A stretch of DNA of 36,159 nucleotides from an uncultured Spirochaetales bacterium (GTDB lineage Bacteria; Spirochaetota; Spirochaetia; Sphaerochaetales; Sphaerochaetaceae), in assembly GCA_949285785.1 (NCBI GenBank), contig CASEAG010000009.1:1-36159 (forward strand), given 5' to 3'. How positions within the stretch are numbered: the stretch's first letter is position 1; each line of letters begins with the position of its first letter. Made by a program: the position numbers and the translations under genes. Below are positions 24,019 through 32,198 of this stretch, piece by piece. A model generated the notes under the pieces. The model had not been told where the DNA came from. It saw only the letters and a program-made list of their open reading frames with translations, and did no database searches.

Positions 24019-24864
24019 ATGTTCACAATCCATCTGGCGAAGGTCTACGGATTCTGCCGCGGCGTGCGCAGCGCAGTCTCCTTGGCGGACAGGCTTCTTG
24101 CGGAGAATCCCGGCAGACCCGTATACAGCATAGGCAAGCTCGTGCACAACGACGTGGTCGTCGACGGTTTCTCTCGACGCGGTCTCAAGGTCATAGACGC
24201 ACCACAGGACAACGAGCCCGGAGTCGCGCTGATAAGGGCCCATGGGATATCGACGGATCTGGCAAAGGCCTTTCTGGAGAGCGGCTTCACCCTCGTCGAC
24301 GGTACCTGCCCTCTGGTGAAGGCCAATCATGACAGATGTGCGGCCAGTGCGGGCCCGATACTGTATTTCGGCATAAACGGCCACGCGGAGACGGTGAGCA
24401 CGCTCAGCCATGCCCGTGGATCCTACCGCGTCATCGAGACGGAAGGCGACCTTGATGGACTGGATGCAGATTCTGAATACGACATCATCGTCCAGACGAC
24501 GTTCTCCCTGACGATGGAGGAGCGGCTTCTGGCTCTTCTTCGGGAAAGGGGGATCCGCTTCCATAGCCTCAACACGATCTGCCGCGCCTCCAGCTGCAGG
24601 AGACAGGCCGTGCTGGATCTGTGCGGCTTCTGCGACACCGTCGTCGTGATCGGCGAGCCGCAGTCGGCGAACACCAGCGAGCTGTACAGACTGGCCGTAG
24701 GGCAGGGCGTGAGGGCGTTCTTCATACCCGATGAGAATGCGATACGGGAGTGCATGCTCGAGTGCCACGATCTGGGGGTGTGTGCCGGTGCAAGCGTCTC
24801 TCCTGCTCAGGTTGACCGTGTAGTTCAGGAGCTTGTCGCAAGAGGTGGAACATTAACGCCCTGA
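24019..24864 (+). CDS. ispH: 4-hydroxy-3-methylbut-2-enyl diphosphate reductase IspH
   Basis: The 281-residue [4Fe-4S] enzyme performs the last step of the MEP isoprenoid pathway, giving IPP and DMAPP. All three cluster cysteines are present: Cys13 (GFCRGV), Cys97 (VDGTCPLV) and Cys188 (NTICRASS). His43, His75 and His122 are in place. The catalytic Glu124 lies in GHAE, where most homologues have GHPE. The Thr/Gln QTT segment and the phosphate-binding SANTSEL are also conserved. Only 24 nt separate the ATG from the yajC terminator, and there is no Shine-Dalgarno, so the start or its expression mode is unusual. Confidence 0.93.
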   Translation: MFTIHLAKVYGFCRGVRSAVSLADRLLAENPGRPVYSIGKLVHNDVVVDGFSRRGLKVIDAPQDNEPGVALIRAHGISTDLAKAFLESGFTLVDGTCPLVKANHDRCAASAGPILYFGINGHAETVSTLSHARGSYRVIETEGDLDGLDADSEYDIIVQTTFSLTMEERLLALLRERGIRFHSLNTICRASSCRRQAVLDLCGFCDTVVVIGEPQSANTSELYRLAVGQGVRAFFIPDENAIRECMLECHDLGVCAGASVSPAQVDRVVQELVARGGTLTP

Positions 24865-25078
24865 CTGGAACCGTCCTGATTGCATGATATTGTGCTGTAG
24901 TGTATCGAATCGGCATCTGATTGCGTTTTAATGTGAACGCCGTCGAATAAAACCCGGCATATCCCGTTTTTCCATGCACTGTATGGTACTAGGTGCCCTG
25001 TTCACCTGCCGCCGGGATGCATTTTGTTGACTAGGAACAAGTTGCGGGGTTACTCTTCTTTCAAGAGGACGAAGAAGG
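24865..25078. other. AT-richer intergenic region before the hydrogenase operon
   Basis: No gene, tRNA or clear terminator is seen in these 214 bases. The only supported element is the promoter near its end (25027-25056). A weak hairpin AGGTG/CACCT occurs near 25000. Confidence 0.6.
25027..25056 (+). promoter_or_regulatory. Promoter of the hydrogenase/sensor operon
   Basis: TTGACT (25027-25032), an 18-nt spacer and TACTCT (25051-25056) lie 22 nt before the first start codon, giving a very short leader with its ribosome site AGAGGA. The -10 keeps the pattern TA...T seen at other promoters here. Confidence 0.5.
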
Positions 25079-25327
25079 ATGGCAAAGAAGATCACAGTGG
25101 AGCTGTGCATGGGATCCAGCTGTTTTGCCCGGGGCAACAGCGAGATTCTGCAGGCTGTCGAGAACTATCTGAGCGAGAAGGGCCTTTCCGATTCCGTGGA
25201 GCTTGTCGGGCATCTGTGCCTGGGAAAATGCAAGGAGGGACCGAACCTCAGGATAGACGGCACGGACTATTCCGCCATCACCCCGGAGGAGGCGATCGCC
25301 CATATCGCCAAGGCGCTGGAGGAATAG
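25079..25327 (+). CDS. Thioredoxin-like [2Fe-2S] ferredoxin, first copy
   Basis: The 82-residue protein is a NuoE/HydC-type thioredoxin-like [2Fe-2S] ferredoxin. Its four cluster cysteines are in CMGSSC (Cx4C) and LCLGKC (Cx3C), with GPNLRIDG after the second pair, as in the family. It should shuttle single electrons in the cytoplasm. It opens the operon and is followed after one base by the sensory-type hydrogenase, whose probable redox partner it is. A second, differing copy lies before the other hydrogenase. Confidence 0.9.
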   Translation: MAKKITVELCMGSSCFARGNSEILQAVENYLSEKGLSDSVELVGHLCLGKCKEGPNLRIDGTDYSAITPEEAIAHIAKALEE

Positions 25328-25328
25328 C

Positions 25329-27119
25329 ATGCTTCACCCCGTTTACACAGAGACGACGAACTGCCGCGACTGTTACAAGTGCGTCAGAAGCTGCCCCGTC
25401 AAGGCCATCCAGATCAAGGACGGAAGCGCACTGATCATCAAGGACCGCTGCATATTCTGCGGCAAGTGCGTGTCGGTGTGTCCGAACAACGCCAAGAAGA
25501 TAAGAAGCGACCTGTCCAGGGCCAAGGTTCTGATGGGGACGAAGGACAAGGTCATCTGTTCCCTTGCACCATCCTTTGCAAGCGAGTTCGCAGGCAGGGA
25601 GGACAGGCTGCTTGCCGCCTTGAAGAGGCTCGGTTTCTGGGGCGTGAGCGAGACGGCCATCGGAGCTGCATATGTATCCGCGGCGATCGACGAGTACGCC
25701 TCTTCCCATGACGGCAGGTGCCCTTGGATATCCACCGCATGCCCCTCCGTCGTCGAGATCGTCAGGAAGTACCATCCCGACGAGGTCGGCTACCTTGCCA
25801 AGGTGCCTTCGCCTCTGCAGACGCACTGCGCCTATCTGAGAAGACTTTACGGCGAAGACATCGGCATCGTCTTCATAGGCCCATGCGCCGCCAAGAAGAA
25901 CGAGGCGGACATCGCCCCCGGCTATCCCGACATCGCACTGACCTGGGATGAACTCAGGAGCTGGATCGAGGACGAGCACTTCACGCTTGACTCCGTGGAC
26001 ACGGCACAGGCACTGCCGTTCATTCCCGCCAAGGCCGGCATCAGTGCCTACTATCCTGTGGAAAACGGACAGATAGAGACCTCGTCCCTCTGGGGCGGCA
26101 AGGCCTTCTCCAAGGATGCCGTGCCGCTTTCCGGCATGGGGGAGATCATGGCTGTCTTCTCCCAGCTGTCGCCAGACATGCCTTTTCTGGAGCTTCTCAG
26201 CTGCGAAGGCGGATGCATCAACGGCCCCGTGTCGGACAGGTCGGTGTCTCTTGCAGAGCGCAAGAGCGCCGTGGTGAAGTTCACACAGGACAGGCTTGCC
26301 GGAGGCGATGAGCTGTTCAAGGTCGACCCCGCCTTCACACATGAGGTGCTGGACAAGGGCTACGGACTGCTCAAGACGGCCAGGCCCGAGGAGTTCGTGC
26401 ATTTCCAGAAGGAGTTTAGTGAAGACGAGATATCCAGGGCCATGCTGGAGCTGGGCAAGACGAGCAAGGCGGATGAACTCAACTGCGGCGGATGCGGCTA
26501 CAACACCTGCCGCGACATGGCCATCGCCTATCTTTCCGGCATGGCGGAGGCCGAGATGTGCGTCACCAAGATGCGCAAGGAGGCCCAGAGCAAGGTCGAC
26601 GTGCTGCTACGCACGATTCCGAACGCCGTCGTGATCGTCAACAAGGATCTCAACATCGCCGACTGCAACCTCAACTTCCTCAGGATCTTCGGCGACATGG
26701 ACGAGTCGCTGCTTGATGACGGTATGTTGTCTCTGGTCAGCGGGCTGCCTCTGGAGAGGTTCGTCCCCTTCTACCAGAAGTTCAACGACGAGTTCTATGC
26801 CACCAGGCGCGGCCAGTACAGGCTCCACTACAAGGACAAGTTCCTCCGCGTGACGTTCTTCCTCGTCGAGTCCGGCCGTCTGCTTGGCGCGATGTTCGAG
26901 GACATCACGAGCCCGACGGTCAGAAGGGAGACGGTCGTCAAGAAGGCAGAGGACGTCATACAGAAGTCGCTTGAGACGGTCCAGCAGATCGCGTCGCTGC
27001 TGGGCGAGAACGCGGCGGAGACGGAGATCATGCTCAACGACCTGATCGACGCGTTCAGCGTGCACAACGAAGGAGAGGCCGCGGACGGCTTCACCCTCGA
27101 TGAGGACCGGGACCAGTGA
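25329..27119 (+). CDS. Sensory-type (group C) [FeFe]-hydrogenase with PAS domain
   Basis: The 596-residue protein has four parts. Two [4Fe-4S] ferredoxin motifs use Cys12/15/18/22 and Cys41/44/47/51. An H-cluster domain follows, with L1 STACPSVV (135-142), L2 IGPCAAKKNEA (183-193) and L3 LLSCEGGCINGP (cluster cysteines 292 and 296). A further iron-sulphur Fes-type domain, NCGGCGYNTC, uses Cys386, 389, 394 and 411. Last comes a PAS domain (~425-540) with a helical tail. Cys138 and the L2/L3 cysteines can hold the H-cluster. The proton-relay Cys of catalytic enzymes (first Cys of TSCCP) is Ala137, and the L3 Met is Leu, as in the slow, sensor-like HydS proteins. There is no kinase domain; output probably goes through the phosphatase encoded next, which overlaps by 4 bp. 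Confidence 0.88.
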   Translation: MLHPVYTETTNCRDCYKCVRSCPVKAIQIKDGSALIIKDRCIFCGKCVSVCPNNAKKIRSDLSRAKVLMGTKDKVICSLAPSFASEFAGREDRLLAALKRLGFWGVSETAIGAAYVSAAIDEYASSHDGRCPWISTACPSVVEIVRKYHPDEVGYLAKVPSPLQTHCAYLRRLYGEDIGIVFIGPCAAKKNEADIAPGYPDIALTWDELRSWIEDEHFTLDSVDTAQALPFIPAKAGISAYYPVENGQIETSSLWGGKAFSKDAVPLSGMGEIMAVFSQLSPDMPFLELLSCEGGCINGPVSDRSVSLAERKSAVVKFTQDRLAGGDELFKVDPAFTHEVLDKGYGLLKTARPEEFVHFQKEFSEDEISRAMLELGKTSKADELNCGGCGYNTCRDMAIAYLSGMAEAEMCVTKMRKEAQSKVDVLLRTIPNAVVIVNKDLNIADCNLNFLRIFGDMDESLLDDGMLSLVSGLPLERFVPFYQKFNDEFYATRRGQYRLHYKDKFLRVTFFLVESGRLLGAMFEDITSPTVRRETVVKKAEDVIQKSLETVQQIASLLGENAAETEIMLNDLIDAFSVHNEGEAADGFTLDEDRDQ

Positions 27120-28312
27120 ACAATATCTTCATCGATGTGGACTATGCGCAGATATACAAGCACGGCCAGAAGATAGGCGGCGACGTCTTCCTGCTGTCCC
27201 GCAATCCGGACAGCAACCAGATTGTCTGCACGCTCTCCGACGGGCTTGGAAGCGGGGTGAAGGCCAATGTATTAGCCTCCCTGACCGCACACATGGCGCA
27301 TAAGCTCTCCTTCTCGCCGATCTCGCTGTCGCATTCGGCCGAGATCATCATGGACACGCTGCCGGTGTGCAAGGAGCGGAAGATAAGCTACTCCACGTTC
27401 ACCATCGCCGACATCCACTACAAGGAGAACATGTCCAACATCAACGTCCGCCTGGTCGAGTACGACAATCCGCTCTCGCTGCGCTTTGCCGGTGCGGACA
27501 GGATCACCTGGGAGCGCGACAAGAACGAGCTGCAGAGGAAGGGTGCCTTCAAGAAGGAGGTCGTCCAGTACTCCGCGTTCGACATGGAGATAGGCGAGCG
27601 TCTGATCATGTTCTCGGACGGCGTGTCGCAGGCCGGTCTGGGCAAGTCGCTGCCGCTTGGCTGGAGACTCGGCGGGGTGGAGAGCTTCGTACGGGACCTG
27701 ATCGCGAAGGAGCCTGACATCTCCTCGCGCGAGCTGTCGGCGGCGATCGTACAGAAGGCGAACAGCCTGGACGGCATGTGTTCGAAGGACGATATAACGG
27801 CAGTGGTCGTGTACATAAGGCGTCCGAGGAAGACCCTGATCGTGACCGGTCCTCCGTTCACCAAGGAGAGCGACGAGATCCTGGGCGAGAAGATAAGGGC
27901 CTTCGACGGACGCAAGATCGTCTCCGGAGGCACGACCGCCCTGATAGTGTCCAGACTGTTCAACGCGAAGATAAGCGTGGATCTCAGCTGCTGGTCGCCG
28001 GACGTCCCGCCGGCAAGCAGGATGGATGGAATAGATCTGGTGACCGAGGGCATGCTGACGCTCTCCCAGGTGGCCAACGTGCTGGAGAAGAAGATCCCCG
28101 TCGCATCGTTGCCAAACAACCCGGTGAAGAAGTTCGTGGAGATTCTTCTGGACAGCGACCAGATACACTTCATCGTCGGCACAAAGATAAACGAGGCGCA
28201 CCAGGATCCCAACATCCCGGTGGAGATCGGCATCAGACGCACGATAATCGGTCGTCTGAGGTCGGCATTGGAGAACATATACTTGAAGGAGACTTCACAA
28301 GAATATCTTTAG
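27116..28312 (+). CDS. SpoIIE/PP2C-type serine phosphatase of the hydrogenase locus
   Basis: The 398-residue protein starts at a GTG overlapping the hydrogenase stop. Residues 1-230 form a SpoIIE-type PP2C domain with the metal-binding signatures TLSDGLGSGVKA, IMFSDGVSQAGLG and SKDDITAVVVYI. Such phosphatases act on phosphoserine in STAS-domain or similar regulators. The remaining ~165 residues, beginning KTLIVTGPPFTKESDE, are not a part of the PP2C fold; I do not recognise them. Phosphatases of this type are known beside sensory hydrogenases in Clostridia and treponemes. Translational coupling suggests a direct complex with the PAS protein. The substrate is not encoded in the window. Confidence 0.87.
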   Translation: MNNIFIDVDYAQIYKHGQKIGGDVFLLSRNPDSNQIVCTLSDGLGSGVKANVLASLTAHMAHKLSFSPISLSHSAEIIMDTLPVCKERKISYSTFTIADIHYKENMSNINVRLVEYDNPLSLRFAGADRITWERDKNELQRKGAFKKEVVQYSAFDMEIGERLIMFSDGVSQAGLGKSLPLGWRLGGVESFVRDLIAKEPDISSRELSAAIVQKANSLDGMCSKDDITAVVVYIRRPRKTLIVTGPPFTKESDEILGEKIRAFDGRKIVSGGTTALIVSRLFNAKISVDLSCWSPDVPPASRMDGIDLVTEGMLTLSQVANVLEKKIPVASLPNNPVKKFVEILLDSDQIHFIVGTKINEAHQDPNIPVEIGIRRTIIGRLRSALENIYLKETSQEYL

Positions 28313-28322
28313 GAGAATTGAT

Positions 28323-28583
28323 ATGAAGAAAGAGAAAGTACAGGTCAGAATCTGTGTCGGAACCGCATGCTTTGTGCAGGGAGGAAGCGACCTCCTGCTG
28401 TACAACGATTTCGTCGACCCGGCGATCATCGCCGAGTGCGAGATCGAGGGATGCTCCTGCCTGGAGGCCTGCAAGGTCAACGGAGAGGGCGCTCCATATG
28501 TCATGATCGACGGCGAGGTCCATTCCAAGGTCACCCAGGAGGAGTTCGCCAGACTGCTTACCCAGGCGGTGAAGAATGCTTGA
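28323..28583 (+). CDS. Thioredoxin-like [2Fe-2S] ferredoxin, second copy
   Basis: The 86-residue protein has the same fold as the first ferredoxin of the operon. Cluster cysteines lie in CVGTAC (Cx4C) and CSCLEAC (Cx3C), with an extra Cys before them, then APYVMIDGEVH. It differs strongly in sequence from the first copy, so the two probably serve different partners. AGGAGA lies 7 nt before the ATG. The last 8 bp overlap the start of the second hydrogenase, which it most likely feeds or drains. Confidence 0.9.
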   Translation: MKKEKVQVRICVGTACFVQGGSDLLLYNDFVDPAIIAECEIEGCSCLEACKVNGEGAPYVMIDGEVHSKVTQEEFARLLTQAVKNA

Positions 28584-30033
28584 ACTCAACAACCAGTATA
28601 CGGCGATGAAGCGCCGTATAGATACGGAGGTCCTCAAGCTCTTCTTCGCGGGAAAGCTGGATGAGCTCGACAGGCTTCCATACACGATCATCCCGAAGGA
28701 CCGCACCCCCAACAGATGCTGCATCTACAAGGAGAGGGCGATCGTCCGCTATCGCATCATGGCGCTTCTGGGAATCGACATCGAGCGCTTCGATGACGAG
28801 ATGAAGCCTCTGAGCGAGTATGCGAAGGAGGTCATGCAGGAGGATCCCCCCGTGCTTCCTCTGCTCACCACCATCTCCACCGGATGCTATGGCTGTCCTC
28901 CGGACCAGTACCGCATCAGCGATGCCTGCCGTGGCTGTTTCGCCCGCCCATGCATGGCGAACTGCCCGAAGGATGCGATCGTGTTCATCAACGGTCAGGC
29001 CCACATCAATGAGGAGAGGTGCATCCGCTGTGGAAAGTGCATGGACGTGTGCCCGTTCCATGCCGTGGTCCACATCCCCGTACCCTGCGAGGAGGCCTGT
29101 CCTGTCGGAGCTGTCAAGAAGAACGAGAAGGGCGTCGTCGAGATCGACCACAAGAACTGCATCAGCTGTGGCCGCTGTGCACGCTCCTGTCCGTTCGGTG
29201 CGATCGCGGAGCGCAGTGGTCTGATCCCTGTGCTCAAGATGCTCCAGAGCGGACAGAAGGTGACCGCCATGATCGCTCCCGCGATCGAGGGCCAGTTCCC
29301 CGGAACGCTCGCCCAGATCAAGGCGTCATTGCTGAAGATCGGCTTCGACAAGGTCGTCGAGGTCGCCGAGGGCGCCGCGGTCACGACCGAGCATGAGGCC
29401 GACGAGGTCGTCAGGAGAAAGGGCGAGGGCGAAGGTTATATGACGACCAGCTGCTGCTCCGCCTATATGGAGCTCGTGGACAAGCACCTGAAGTTCCTCG
29501 ACGAGAGGTATTCCAGGGCCTTCAGCCCGATGATCTACACCTCCAGGATGTGCAAGGAGCAGGATCCTGACAACAGGACCGTCTTCATCGGACCCTGTCT
29601 TGCAAAGAGGGTCGAGGCTGCACGCCGCGGGGGTGTGGATGGAGTTATCACGTTCTCCGAGCTCGCCGCCATCTTCATGGCCAAGGGCATCGATGTGCGC
29701 GAGGAGGAGTCCGCCGATCTCGGAGACACCTCGGCGTTCGACTACTGCCGCCAGTTCGCCATCACGCATGGTGTTGCCGACTGCGTCCTGTCCCGCGTCG
29801 CCGATCCCGCCAGCATCCGCGTCCTGCCGATCAACGGCGTGGACAAGAAGACGTTCCGTCTGATGAAGAGCTGGGAGAAGAGGGCTCCGGAGGTCGACCT
29901 GGTCGAGGTCATGTGCTGCGAGGGAGGCTGTATAGACGGCCCCGGCACCATCGTCAAGCCGGCTGTGGCCATGAAGCTCCGCGGAGGCACCAAGGCCGCA
30001 ACGCCTGTGGCATCCGTCAAGGCTCCCCTGTGA
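28576..30033 (+). CDS. [FeFe]-hydrogenase (monomeric, group B-like)
   Basis: The 485-residue enzyme is predicted to make or oxidise H2 in the cytoplasm. The N-terminal ~95 residues are specific to this subgroup. A Cys-rich region follows (GCYGCPPDQY, ACRGCFARPCMANCP, RCIRCGKCMDVCP, NCISCGRCARSCP) with several [4Fe-4S] sites. The H-cluster domain carries L1 TTSCCSAY (290-297), L2 IGPCLAKRVEA (338-348) and L3 EVMCCEGGCIDGPG (444-457). The proton-relay Cys293 is retained, and so is the L3 Met446, so catalysis is likely, in contrast to the PAS-type relative. The Pro of TSCCP is Ser and the L3 ends GPG instead of GGGQ, which points to group B. No maturation genes (hydE, F, G) are here. Confidence 0.88.
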   Translation: MLELNNQYTAMKRRIDTEVLKLFFAGKLDELDRLPYTIIPKDRTPNRCCIYKERAIVRYRIMALLGIDIERFDDEMKPLSEYAKEVMQEDPPVLPLLTTISTGCYGCPPDQYRISDACRGCFARPCMANCPKDAIVFINGQAHINEERCIRCGKCMDVCPFHAVVHIPVPCEEACPVGAVKKNEKGVVEIDHKNCISCGRCARSCPFGAIAERSGLIPVLKMLQSGQKVTAMIAPAIEGQFPGTLAQIKASLLKIGFDKVVEVAEGAAVTTEHEADEVVRRKGEGEGYMTTSCCSAYMELVDKHLKFLDERYSRAFSPMIYTSRMCKEQDPDNRTVFIGPCLAKRVEAARRGGVDGVITFSELAAIFMAKGIDVREEESADLGDTSAFDYCRQFAITHGVADCVLSRVADPASIRVLPINGVDKKTFRLMKSWEKRAPEVDLVEVMCCEGGCIDGPGTIVKPAVAMKLRGGTKAATPVASVKAPL

Positions 30034-30039
30034 GAGATG

Positions 30040-30075
30040 CAAGTGCACCGTCGTCCTGGCGGTGCACTTGATTCA
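30040..30075 (+). terminator. Terminator of the hydrogenase operon
   Basis: A perfect 11-bp stem CAAGTGCACCG/CGGTGCACTTG with a 9-nt loop is followed by ATTC. Its last bases also form the -35 box of the thrS promoter. Confidence 0.75.
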
Positions 30076-30096
30076 TGACGCCCTTTGCATCATAAT
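30068..30096 (+). promoter_or_regulatory. thrS promoter
   Basis: TTGATT (30068-30073), a 17-nt spacer and CATAAT (30091-30096) predict a start near 30103, just before the T-box leader. Confidence 0.65.
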
Positions 30097-30102
30097 CCCA
30101 CC

Positions 30103-30381
30103 CAGAAGCGTAGACGAAGACGAGTAGTGTGTCCCCTGTGTGAAAGAGAGGCGTCATCGTGGCTGGAAGTGAGCCGGCACATGGCACATGAAAACCCCTT
30201 CCGAGCTGCCTGCGAGAAAGCAAGCAGGCCGTCTAAGGTGCGAAAAACCTGTCTCGAGCGTCCCGAAAGGGGAAGCAGGGTGGTACCGCGGAAATGCAAG
30301 CCTTTGCAGTTTCGTCCTTGCAACGGATGAGGATGAGTCTGCAGAGGCTTGTCTTCATTCCAGACAACTCAGGAGGAGAGA
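30103..30381 (+). ncRNA. T-box riboswitch leader of thrS
   Basis: The ~280-nt leader carries the near-invariant T-box AGGGTGGTACCGCG (30277-30290), whose TGGT can pair with an uncharged tRNA ending ACCA. Upstream are stem-I elements (GACGAGTAGTG, then GGCTGGAAGTGAGCC) and a specifier-loop region with ACC, a Thr codon, at 30194-30196. The hairpins GCCTGC/GCAGGC (30208-30229) and TCCC-GAAA-GGGG follow. The antiterminator can form by AGGG and GCG pairing with CGTCCTT (30313-30319). The competing hairpin TCGTCC/GGATGA (30312-30330) has no T tract after it. TTTCGTCCT (30310-30318) can instead pair, with one mismatch, with the ribosome site AGGAGGAGA (30371-30379). Control by tRNA-Thr charging is firm; the mode, transcriptional or translational, is open. 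Confidence 0.92.
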
Positions 30382-32127
30382 ATGGCTATGGAGAAAGACG
30401 AGAAGCTTGCCATGATCCGCCACTCGATGGCGCATGTCATGGCCGAGGCCGTGCTCGAGATGTTCCCCGATGCGCAGATTGCCATCGGCCCGTCGATCGA
30501 GAACGGATTCTATTACGATTTCGAGCTCCCCCGCCAGCTCGTGGAGAGCGATCTGGACGAGATCAGCGCCCGCATGAAGGCGATCATCGCCAGCGGCAAG
30601 GAGTTCAGGAGGATCGAGGTCTCTCGCGATGAGGCCAGGCGGATGTTCGCCGACCAGAAGTTCAAGCTAGAGCTGCTTGATGCGATCCCCGAGGGCGAGA
30701 CGGTCACGATCTACAACCAGGGCGGCTTCACCGACCTGTGCCGCGGTCCCCATGTCGAGTCCACGAAGCAGCTGAACGCCGATGCGTTCAAGCTCCTGTC
30801 GATAGCCGGCGCCTATTGGCGTGGCAACGAGAAGAACCCGATGCTGACCCGCATCTACGGCACCGCCTGGTCGAATCCCAAGGAGCTTAGACTGTATCTC
30901 GACCACCTAGCCGATGTCGAGAGGAGGGACCATAGGAAGCTGGGCAAGGACCTTGATCTCTTCAGCCTGCATGAGGAGGCTGGCCCCGGACTCGTCTACT
31001 GGCATCCGCGTGGAGCCAGGATCCGTCAGACGATCGAGGAGTTCTGGCGAAAGGAGCACTACGCCAACGGCTATGAGATGGTCTATACGCCGCATGTCGG
31101 CAAGAGCTGGCTGTGGGAGACCAGCGGACACCTGGGCTTCTACAAGGACAGCATGTATCCTCCGATGGAGATGGACAAGGCGGACTACTACGTCAAGCCG
31201 ATGAACTGCCCGTTCCACATCATGATCTACAACAACAGCCTGCGCAGCTACAGGGACCTGCCCTGCCGCTGGGCCGAGCTTGGCACCGTCTACCGCTATG
31301 AGAAGGCGGGTGCGCTGCATGGCCTGATGAGGGTCCGCGGATTCACCCAGGACGATGCCCATCTCTTCTGCACCCCGGAGCAGATGGATGACGAGATCGA
31401 GGAGGTCCTGCGCTTCTCCATCCACATGCTCAAGTGCTTCGGCTTCGACGAGTTCCATGCATACATCTCGACGCGCCCGGAGAAGAGTGTCGGTGATCCC
31501 GCACTGTGGGACAGCGCCACCCAGTCGTTGAAGAAGGCCGTGGAGAAGGAGGGACTGAAGTACGATATCGACGAGGGAGGCGGAGCGTTCTACGGACCGA
31601 AGATCGATCTGAAGATCAAGGACGCCATCGGCCGTGAATGGCAGCTGTCCACCGTGCAGTTCGACTTCAACCTGCCCGAGCGCTTCAAGATGAAGTACGT
31701 CGACAAGGACGGCAGGGAGAAGAGGCCTCTGATGATACATCGTGCCCTGCTGGGCTCCATCGAGCGCTTCTTCGGCGTGCTTCTGGAGAACTACGCCGGA
31801 GCGTTCCCGCCATGGCTGAGCCCAGATCAGGTTGCGATCGTGCCTGTCGGAGAAGTTGCCTTCGACTACGCCAGGAAGCTGGAGGAGCGGTTCAGAAAGG
31901 CCGGACTCAGGGCCTATGCCGACCTGTCCGGCGAGAGGATGAACGCCAAGATCCGCAAGGCGCAGCAGATGAAGGTGCCCTATCAGGTGATCGTCGGCGA
32001 GAAGGAGATGGCGGGTGACCTGGTCTCCGTCCGTTATCGCGGTGGCAGGCAGGCCAACGGCGTGGCGACGGACGACTTCATCCGCGAGGTCCAGGACATC
32101 GTGGAGCGCAAGGCCCAGCTGGACTGA
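30382..32127 (+). CDS. thrS: Threonyl-tRNA synthetase lacking the TGS domain
   Basis: The 581-residue class II synthetase charges tRNA-Thr. It begins directly with the N2 editing domain (HSMAH at 14-18, DLCRGPH later), so the usual N-terminal TGS domain of ~60 residues is absent. The catalytic core has motif 2 (YRYEKAGALHGLMRVRGF) and motif 3 (HRALLGSIERF), plus the zinc-binding Cys in PMNCPFH. A C-terminal anticodon-binding domain follows. AGGAGGAG precedes the ATG at 30382; a second ATG two codons on is possible. Expression is governed by the T-box leader. Confidence 0.96.
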   Translation: MAMEKDEKLAMIRHSMAHVMAEAVLEMFPDAQIAIGPSIENGFYYDFELPRQLVESDLDEISARMKAIIASGKEFRRIEVSRDEARRMFADQKFKLELLDAIPEGETVTIYNQGGFTDLCRGPHVESTKQLNADAFKLLSIAGAYWRGNEKNPMLTRIYGTAWSNPKELRLYLDHLADVERRDHRKLGKDLDLFSLHEEAGPGLVYWHPRGARIRQTIEEFWRKEHYANGYEMVYTPHVGKSWLWETSGHLGFYKDSMYPPMEMDKADYYVKPMNCPFHIMIYNNSLRSYRDLPCRWAELGTVYRYEKAGALHGLMRVRGFTQDDAHLFCTPEQMDDEIEEVLRFSIHMLKCFGFDEFHAYISTRPEKSVGDPALWDSATQSLKKAVEKEGLKYDIDEGGGAFYGPKIDLKIKDAIGREWQLSTVQFDFNLPERFKMKYVDKDGREKRPLMIHRALLGSIERFFGVLLENYAGAFPPWLSPDQVAIVPVGEVAFDYARKLEERFRKAGLRAYADLSGERMNAKIRKAQQMKVPYQVIVGEKEMAGDLVSVRYRGGRQANGVATDDFIREVQDIVERKAQLD

Positions 32128-32140
32128 GACGATCCAGGCA

Positions 32141-32182
32141 GGAGGCCTCCCCGTAGTAAGGGAGGTCTCCGTGTTTTTTTTT
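32141..32182 (+). terminator. Strong terminator of thrS
   Basis: An 11-bp stem GGAGGCCTCCC/GGGAGGTCTCC (one G-T pair) is followed by GTG and nine T. The next gene starts only 16 nt later and no promoter is seen in the short gap, so read-through or a promoter inside thrS is needed for it. Confidence 0.93.
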
Positions 32183-32198
32183 CACCAGGGAGATGGAT

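Noticed and set aside
24865-25078. Search for a tRNA or riboswitch before the hydrogenase operon
   Set aside because: No cloverleaf, no T-loop consensus and no known riboswitch core could be found; only a promoter is supported.
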